NCBI GenBank assembly: GCA_000435675.1 | Contig: FR895149.1 | Span: forward strand, 9,179-19,315 | Direction: 5' to 3' | Length of the DNA: 10,137 nt | Source of the DNA: Eggerthella sp. CAG:298 | Lineage (GTDB): Bacteria; Actinomycetota; Coriobacteriia; Coriobacteriales; Eggerthellaceae | Shown here: positions 5,659-10,137 of the stretch, piece by piece | How positions within the stretch are numbered: position 1 is the stretch's first letter | How the letters are laid out: every line of letters begins with the position of its first letter | Position numbers and translations under genes: made by a program | Notes under the pieces: generated by a model | The model's input: only the letters and a program-made list of their open reading frames with translations | The model's database searches: none | What the model was told of the DNA's origin: nothing

Positions 5659-7146
5659 ATGCAATTGAATCTTACTAACATCTCCTACACCTACGAAGGC
5701 GCTGCGTCACCTGCGCTCGATCGCGTGAGTGTGACGTTCCCGCAGGGTTGGACAGGTATCATCGGCGATAACGGCTGTGGCAAGAGCACGCTTGCCCGCG
5801 TTGCGACCGGACTGATCGCGCCCGATGAGGGATTGGTCGCACCGAAGCTGTTCGCCGCATATTGCCCACAAGACGCTTCGATCGTACCTGCCGAGCTCGG
5901 CAGCCTTGCGACCGATTGGGGGAGCGAAGCATTGCAGATCCGCGACGCGCTCGGCATCGAAGATGCGTGGTTGTGGGACTATGAGCGCCTTTCCGGCGGT
6001 CAGAAGAAGCGGGTTCAGATCGCTTGCGCGCTCTGGCAGCGTCCCGATGTGCTCGTGCTCGATGAGCCGACGAACGACCTTGATGCGCAAACCTGCGAAA
6101 GCGTACAGCGAAGCCTGCAGGCGTTCAAAGGAATCGGCCTTCTGATCTCGCATGATCGTGCGCTGTTGGATGCGCTAGTCGATCAGTGCGCTGTGTTCGA
6201 GGAAACGCATGTGGTGATGCGGCCAGGCGGCTATTCGAAGGTTGCTGAGCAGATGCGGGTAGCGCACGCGACTCGCGTGCGGCAGCACGAGAACGCGCGC
6301 CGGGAAGAACGGCGGCTGAAAGCTGAGGCGCAGCGGCGAAACGAAGAGGCTGCGCGTTCGAGCTCGCGACTGAGCGCGAGACACTTGGACAAGCATGATA
6401 GCGACGGACGCGAACGTCTGGGGCGGGCGAAAGTCTCGTCCAAGGATTCGATAGCGGGCAGAGCGGCAGGAGCGATGGCAAGTCGGTCTGAGCGCGCTTC
6501 GCAGGCGGCCGCAGAGAGCCGGGTGAGCAAGCGCTATGATACAGCGATCCAGCTGCCGGGGCATGCCGTGCGCTCGAAATTCGCGCTGCATGTGCCCGAG
6601 GGTGACTTGCGTGCGGGCGATCTGATGCTTCATATGCCCGAGCTTTGGGTGGGGCCGAGCGATCATGTGGGCGTGTCGGGACAAAACGGCGTGGGAAAAA
6701 CCACGCTCTTGCGCTCTGTGCGGAAGCTCGTTCCTGAACAGGTAGAATGTGCATTCATTCCGCAAGAAGTTGACGAGCGTTCGCGGCAGGCAGCGCTGGA
6801 GCGCCTGCGCGCGCTCGATGATGCGGATAAGGGACGGGTGCTTTCTTTGGTTGCAGGGTTGAATAGCGATCCTGATGCATTGCGAGAAGGGCCGAACACC
6901 AGCCCGGGAGAACTGAAGAAACTGCTCATCGCCGAGCAGCTGCTGCAGGAACCGAACTTGCTCATCCTCGATGAGCCGACGAACCATCTTGATGTGGGCT
7001 CGATCGAAGCGCTCGAGCGTGCGCTCGCAGCATTCCCTGGCGCGATCATCCTCGTGACGCACGACGAGCAGCTCTTGCATGCCATCTCAACCGTTCGCTG
7101 GCACATCGATCGAACCGATAACGAGTCCATCCTCCACGCGCGATAA
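5659..7146 (+). CDS. ABC-F family ATPase (ribosome-associated, possible antibiotic-resistance protein)
   Basis: A 495-residue soluble protein with two ATP-binding cassettes and no membrane segments, the ABC-F layout; members bind the ribosomal E-site and either assist translation or displace antibiotics. Cassette 1: Walker A GDNGCGKST (36-44), signature LSGGQ (111-115), Walker B with Glu136, switch His165. Cassette 2: Walker A GQNGVGKTT (341-349), signature TSPGE (414-418) in place of LSGGE, Walker B with Glu439, His468. Residues about 190-300 form the inter-domain linker, very rich in Arg, Ala, Glu and Ser and longer than in EttA-type members, as in resistance-type ABC-Fs; part of it is likely coiled coil. 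The ATG at 5659 was chosen because GGAGG is five bases upstream; TTG at 5647 is in frame but inside the hairpin. The structured leader suggests inducible expression. Family certain; resistance role inferred. Confidence 0.9.
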   Translation: MQLNLTNISYTYEGAASPALDRVSVTFPQGWTGIIGDNGCGKSTLARVATGLIAPDEGLVAPKLFAAYCPQDASIVPAELGSLATDWGSEALQIRDALGIEDAWLWDYERLSGGQKKRVQIACALWQRPDVLVLDEPTNDLDAQTCESVQRSLQAFKGIGLLISHDRALLDALVDQCAVFEETHVVMRPGGYSKVAEQMRVAHATRVRQHENARREERRLKAEAQRRNEEAARSSSRLSARHLDKHDSDGRERLGRAKVSSKDSIAGRAAGAMASRSERASQAAAESRVSKRYDTAIQLPGHAVRSKFALHVPEGDLRAGDLMLHMPELWVGPSDHVGVSGQNGVGKTTLLRSVRKLVPEQVECAFIPQEVDERSRQAALERLRALDDADKGRVLSLVAGLNSDPDALREGPNTSPGELKKLLIAEQLLQEPNLLILDEPTNHLDVGSIEALERALAAFPGAIILVTHDEQLLHAISTVRWHIDRTDNESILHAR

Positions 7147-7171
7147 GAGGCAGTGCGCTTTCTTTCATTCA

Positions 7172-7197
7172 TGTCCCATAAAAGGGACAATTTATTT
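7172..7197 (+). terminator. Probable terminator of the ABC-F gene
   Basis: TGTCCC (7172-7177) pairs with GGGACA (7184-7189) around ATAAAA and is followed by ATTTATTT. The stem is short and the T-tract interrupted, so it would be modest; the perfect palindrome could also be an operator for the next gene. Confidence 0.45.
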
Positions 7198-7279
7198 CGG
7201 AAAGCTTCATAGAATCAAAGCAGAAGTAAGCGAAAAAAGAGGGCATGAGGACTTCCTTGGCTGAATAGGAGGGATGATG

Positions 7280-7735
7280 ATGGTTGAAGTGAATGCGAAT
7301 GAACGAGAGCTGGTCATGCGAGAGTTCGAGCAGATCAAGTTCGATGTGCAAGATTGGGCGCACTTGGAGAAGTGCGCCCATTTCGAGCTCATCCAGGAAA
7401 AGGGCGATCGGATCAGCATCCATGTTTACAACGCTTCGCGGCATATCAATGTGGTAAAGACGCTCACGTCGCAACAATCTGCGTGCTTGCGTCAGTGCTT
7501 CCTTGCGGCCGAGACCGATTCTTGGACGGATCCATTCCTGCATGAGCATCTTCTGCTTGATAGGTATTCGTGGACGTTGGGTGTTTACGCAGACGAACGC
7601 TACTATATGTGCTTCGGCTGCAACACCATGCCCTCATTGCTCAAGGATCTTCTGACCAAGATCGAAGAGTTCGGCCTACCATCATTGCTCGACGATGATG
7701 GATCCCCTTATTTCTGCCTAGATAAATGCGTCTGA
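7280..7735 (+). CDS. Uncharacterised small protein
   Basis: I do not recognise a named family. Three ATG codons stand in tandem (7274, 7277, 7280) right after AGGAGGG (7267-7273); only the third has a normal spacing of six bases, giving 151 residues. The protein is soluble and acidic, with no signal peptide or membrane segment. It has seven cysteines (32, 69, 73, 111, 114, 146, 150), including CFGC and CLDKC pairs, but they do not form a standard zinc-finger spacing. The stretch LLLDRYSWTLGVY...CFGCNTMP (91-118) resembles a pattern I recall from small bacterial proteins of unknown function, 'LDG..W.L.I....G.N.YP', with Arg in place of Gly. It is followed by a terminator and has the host-like composition of genes to its left, so it belongs to the resident side of the composition boundary. 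Confidence 0.75.
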   Translation: MVEVNANERELVMREFEQIKFDVQDWAHLEKCAHFELIQEKGDRISIHVYNASRHINVVKTLTSQQSACLRQCFLAAETDSWTDPFLHEHLLLDRYSWTLGVYADERYYMCFGCNTMPSLLKDLLTKIEEFGLPSLLDDDGSPYFCLDKCV

Positions 7736-7872
7736 GATTCTGCAAGAACATTAATGGAGCAACCATGCAGCAAGAGTCCCGATAAACCTCGGAGAAGGCT
7801 TTTCTGAAAGTATTCCAAAGCGATTGATCTTCAAAGGTAGCATCTAAAAGATCGAAATGTCTGGATGTCTAA

Positions 7873-7896
7873 CTGCGGTATGTCGCAGCTTTTTTT
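7873..7896 (+). terminator. Rho-independent terminator after the small gene
   Basis: CTGCG (7873-7877) pairs with CGCAG (7884-7888), extended by a G-T pair, and is followed after one base by seven Ts (7890-7896). It isolates the downstream defence-type gene from read-through. Confidence 0.75.
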
Positions 7897-7907
7897 GATT
7901 AAATTGC

Positions 7908-7935
7908 TTGTCAATTGATGATTTTTTGATCTAAT
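7908..7935 (+). promoter_or_regulatory. Promoter of the DUF262-DUF1524 gene
   Basis: TTGTCA (7908-7913, 5/6) and TCTAAT (7930-7935, 5/6) with a 16-base spacer, the best sigma-70-type promoter in the window. The predicted start is near 7942, some 50 bases before the ATG. Confidence 0.65.
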
Positions 7936-7953
7936 AGAGCAGTTATGAGATCA
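7927..7953. promoter_or_regulatory. Inverted repeat spanning the -10 region, possible operator
   Basis: TGATCT (7927-7932) and AGATCA (7948-7953) are exact inverted six-base arms whose centres lie 21 bases apart, two helical turns. The left arm overlaps the -10 box and the right arm lies after the transcription start, a position suited to repression. Six-base arms can arise by chance. Confidence 0.3.
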
Positions 7954-7993
7954 TACAAGCGTCTGTGAAATCACGAGCGCTAAAGGGAAACTA

Positions 7994-9841
7994 ATGAAAT
8001 CCCAGTATGATATTGAACGCATGAAATATAGCGATCTAGATGGCAAAGTAAAACTTCCTCCATACCAAAGAAGATTGGTTTGGAGTGACAAGCAAAAGAA
8101 AGATTTTATTGACAATATTAGTAGAGGATTTCCCTTCGGCTCAATTCTTCTGTATCGTTATGAAGGCGAGAAAGAGCTGAGCCTGATAGATGGCTTGCAA
8201 AGGTTTAGCACGCTGAGAGGGTATAAAGAGAACCCAGAGCAATATTTTACTAACTATTCTGAACACGTGGATCACGTTATTGCCAATATTGAACAGGGAC
8301 GCAGTATTGAACTTGCAGAGGATTCAAAGCGTAAACTTAGGGAAGAAATAAGCGCATGTATACGCGCGGTGTTGAAAAACAGTGAGCGAAGCCCCCGTAG
8401 TCTTCGCGACATGATTCGTAACGATGTTTCGATTTATCCCTCTAAAGAAGAGTATAGCGATGATTTGTATGGCGATGATTTAATTGATCTTCAGGCGGAT
8501 TTGATTAAGAAGGCAGAGCAGTTTCTTGATCTAGACGATCTCGTGATTCCGTGCATTGTTTTTAATGGCCCAGAAGATCAACTACCCGATGTATTTGCAA
8601 ATTTAAATCAGGGTGGGACAAAGCTTTCAAAATATCAGGTTCTTGCTGCGCAATGGAGTCATCATTCGATTACATTACCAGATTCCGAAAATGGGAATAA
8701 ACTGCTGGAAAAAGTTATAGATCGATATCAGAAGCTTATTGATGAAAGAGATCTTGAGATTGATGGCTTTGATGCTCAAGAAATGTACGAGAGCCATCAG
8801 ATTAATCTTTCCGAATTTTGTTTTGCTATTGGAGAGTTGATCGCAGAAGCTTCAAAGGTCTTTTGGGGAGATCTTTTTTCTCAAGATCTAAGCAAAAAAG
8901 AAGACACTATTAATGTTATTGGTTATGTGTCCACGGCAATTGCATTAGGTGTAGACAATCGATCATTAGGAAAGCTTCCTGACAAGCTGTCTTTATTTCG
9001 AGCAGAAGGCTTCATAGATTCACTAGTTGAAAAAATACTACATGAATATAAAGTTATTCAAGCTGCTTTTGAACAGCGTCTTAAATTTCCTGGTCAAACG
9101 AGCAAACGTAAGTATGAAACTGCCTGTATTGCAGATATGCAAGCACTCTCATTTTTCGCTGAATTATGGCATAAGCATTATTTTATCGACGAGCGCAATC
9201 TTAACATTGGAGTAATTGAGCACTACAAAGAAAAAGGCTATGAACAATCTCGTAAGAATCTCGTTGCATATTGTGTGTCTGATGTCGTAAATCATCAGTG
9301 GCAGGGGGCGGGAGACTCAAGGTTAGCGAGTTTTTATATTCCTGATTGTTCTGCTAGAAACAGTTATTATGTTCCAATTGAAAAGGAGCTTCTCCGAGAA
9401 AGATTATTGAATTGGTATGATGAAGCTACATCGAAAGCTAGTGTAAATATTGATAAGATTTCACGAATGCTTCTCTGTATTTTTGCGAGCCAATATGCAA
9501 GTGAGTACACAGCAGAACAATATGATATTGAGCACATTATAGCTAAGGATAAATTTAAGAATAATTCTACGGGGATACCTGGTGGAGTTTTAGGAAATCT
9601 AATGTATTTGATTCCGAAAACTAATCGTGGCAAAAAATCTCGCAATCTCTATGCATTGTGTGATCATGAAGGAATTGAGTATTCGAAACAGTACCTTGAA
9701 ATGAATCGTTATCCATTACGTCCTCAAATCGATTACGCTGAGGAGTGTCTTGGTCAAGGTCAAACCGACGAGGCTACTAGGCTGATTGTAGAACGAGGTA
9801 AAGAACTACTTTCTGTAATAGCAAATGCTTTAGGTGCTTGA
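7994..9841 (+). CDS. DUF262-DUF1524 protein (GmrSD/SspE/BrxU-like single-chain defence nuclease)
   Basis: A 615-residue protein uniting both halves of the GmrSD type: an N-terminal DUF262 ParB/sulfiredoxin-like NTPase and a C-terminal DUF1524 His-Me finger nuclease. DUF262: PPYQRRLVW (22-30), the GFPFGSILL strand (45-53), the nucleotide motif IDGLQR (65-70), and FANLNQGGTKLSKYQV (201-216). DUF1524: DIEHII (511-516) with the candidate catalytic His514, GNLMYL with Asn535, and NRGKKS with Asn544. Relatives cut modified phage DNA (GmrSD, BrxU) or act with phosphorothioate marking (SspE). AAAGGG lies six bases before the ATG. It has its own promoter and no partner gene in view, so it may work alone. 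Codon use (ATT, TTT, AAA, AGA, TTA) is far more AT-rich than the genes to the left, suggesting transfer. Family sure; the DNA mark or trigger is unknown. Confidence 0.88.
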   Translation: MKSQYDIERMKYSDLDGKVKLPPYQRRLVWSDKQKKDFIDNISRGFPFGSILLYRYEGEKELSLIDGLQRFSTLRGYKENPEQYFTNYSEHVDHVIANIEQGRSIELAEDSKRKLREEISACIRAVLKNSERSPRSLRDMIRNDVSIYPSKEEYSDDLYGDDLIDLQADLIKKAEQFLDLDDLVIPCIVFNGPEDQLPDVFANLNQGGTKLSKYQVLAAQWSHHSITLPDSENGNKLLEKVIDRYQKLIDERDLEIDGFDAQEMYESHQINLSEFCFAIGELIAEASKVFWGDLFSQDLSKKEDTINVIGYVSTAIALGVDNRSLGKLPDKLSLFRAEGFIDSLVEKILHEYKVIQAAFEQRLKFPGQTSKRKYETACIADMQALSFFAELWHKHYFIDERNLNIGVIEHYKEKGYEQSRKNLVAYCVSDVVNHQWQGAGDSRLASFYIPDCSARNSYYVPIEKELLRERLLNWYDEATSKASVNIDKISRMLLCIFASQYASEYTAEQYDIEHIIAKDKFKNNSTGIPGGVLGNLMYLIPKTNRGKKSRNLYALCDHEGIEYSKQYLEMNRYPLRPQIDYAEECLGQGQTDEATRLIVERGKELLSVIANALGA

Positions 9842-9857
9842 TATTTCTGTAAAATTG

Positions 9858-9894
9858 AAAGGACAATCGTCATATTAGCAATGCTATGTCTTTT
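9858..9894. terminator. Probable shared terminator between convergent genes
   Basis: AAAGGACA (9858-9865) pairs with TGTCTTTT (9887-9894) through eight pairs including one G-T, with an inner TAGC/GCTA mini-stem. A-rich on the left and T-rich on the right, it could serve the DUF262 gene on the plus strand and, less well, the minus-strand gene ending at 9946. Confidence 0.45.
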
Positions 9895-9945
9895 ATCGCA
9901 ACGAAAACGGAGATAGGACAGGGTATTAACGCTTAGACAAAATGT

Positions 9946-10137
9946 TTATGCATGGAGCTCGTTCGCGTTATCTATTTTATTTAATACTTTTGCGTTGACT
10001 AATTCGTCCAGCTTGTAATCATCGCGAAGCTGCAACAGCTCTTCTTCAGTGAGATCAAGCCATTGTCCATATGCAATTACGTCTCCATACCATTTGTCTT
10101 GGTCAGGGACGTATGCTAAAGAGTACTCTTTCGTGCA
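9946..10137 (-). CDS. Unknown protein, C-terminal fragment (runs off the right edge)
   Basis: The last 63 codons of a minus-strand gene, open to the end of the window and closed by TAA. The other two minus-strand frames contain stops near the edge. The fragment is acidic, includes KWYGDVIAYGQWLDLTEEEL (15-34 of the fragment), then an amphipathic helix LLQLRDDYKLDEL and a polar tail. Reading order and composition are protein-like (W, Y, G, alternating charges), but I do not recognise the family. It shares the AT-rich codon use of the DUF262 gene (TTA, AAA, GTA, AAT, ATA), converges on it, and so is probably part of the same acquired segment. Confidence 0.65.
   Translation of the reverse strand, partial: CTKEYSLAYVPDQDKWYGDVIAYGQWLDLTEEELLQLRDDYKLDELVNAKVLNKIDNANELHA

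Larger units (their letters stand above)
7736..7993 (+). other. 258-base intergenic region at the composition boundary
   Basis: AT-rich stretch between the small gene and the DUF262 gene. It holds a terminator (7873-7896), a promoter (7908-7935) and an inverted repeat over the -10 box. A further 6-bp hairpin GATCTT/AAGATC (7826-7831, 7848-7853) has no T-tract. I see no tRNA, integrase site or convincing small gene in it. Confidence 0.5.

Noticed and set aside
6175..7080. Long minus-strand ORF (301 codons) opposite the ABC-F gene
   Set aside because: It is antisense to a gene with complete ABC motifs, is rich in His, Arg and Cys as expected of the complement of a GC-biased gene, and shows no domain.
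7245..7268. Seven-codon ORF (MRTSLAE) ending in the ribosome site of the small gene
   Set aside because: The upstream GAGGG is only one base from its ATG, and no hairpin or other leader logic is visible.
7754..7807. 17-codon ORF starting MEQPCSKS in the intergenic region
   Set aside because: No Shine-Dalgarno and no promoter directly upstream; length is within chance expectation.
7945..7968. Seven-codon ORF (MRSYKRL) just after the DUF262 promoter
   Set aside because: No ribosome site and no structure linking it to the downstream gene; it would have to be leaderless.

Overview
The base composition and gene content suggest a Coriobacteriia-like actinobacterium (gut Eggerthellaceae or Atopobiaceae type). 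The genes up to about 7.7 kb are moderately GC-rich with many GATC/CGATCG words. The membrane-anchored endonuclease/exonuclease/phosphatase protein and the BceB-type exporter also fit. This placement is an inference from codon use and remembered protein styles, not from a search.

Layout, left to right. (1) The tail of an ABC ATPase overlaps a full BceB/VraG-like FtsX permease; together they form a peptide-antibiotic sensing or export module that ends at a strong intrinsic terminator. (2) A minus-strand LigT/ThpR RNA 2',3'-cyclic phosphodiesterase appears to be transcribed from a leaderless promoter. (3) Divergent from it lies a membrane-anchored EEP-fold hydrolase. (4) Convergent with that is an alpha/beta hydrolase with a repeat-built, low-complexity insert. 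(5) A 325-base gap holds a promoter, a structured RNA of about 144 nt with a three-codon ORF (Met-Lys-Asn-stop), a U-tract hairpin, and a second hairpin that sequesters the Shine-Dalgarno sequence of the next gene. (6) That gene encodes an ABC-F ATPase. (7) A small uncharacterised gene follows. (8) After a terminator the DNA becomes AT-rich and carries a complete single-chain DUF262-DUF1524 (GmrSD/SspE-like) presumed anti-phage nuclease. (9) The 3' end of a convergent unknown gene runs off the right edge.

The most interesting element is the leader ahead of the ABC-F gene. It has mutually exclusive pairings (one CCTTT-type arm, two AAAGG-type partners), a mini-ORF whose stop codon opens the main hairpin, a U-tract, and a separate SD-masking hairpin. 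This is the architecture expected of ribosome-sensing attenuation, known for several antibiotic-resistance ABC-F genes; here it is inferred from sequence and has not been demonstrated. The AT-rich right end looks like horizontally acquired defence DNA. No rRNA, tRNA, CRISPR array or insertion sequence was seen.
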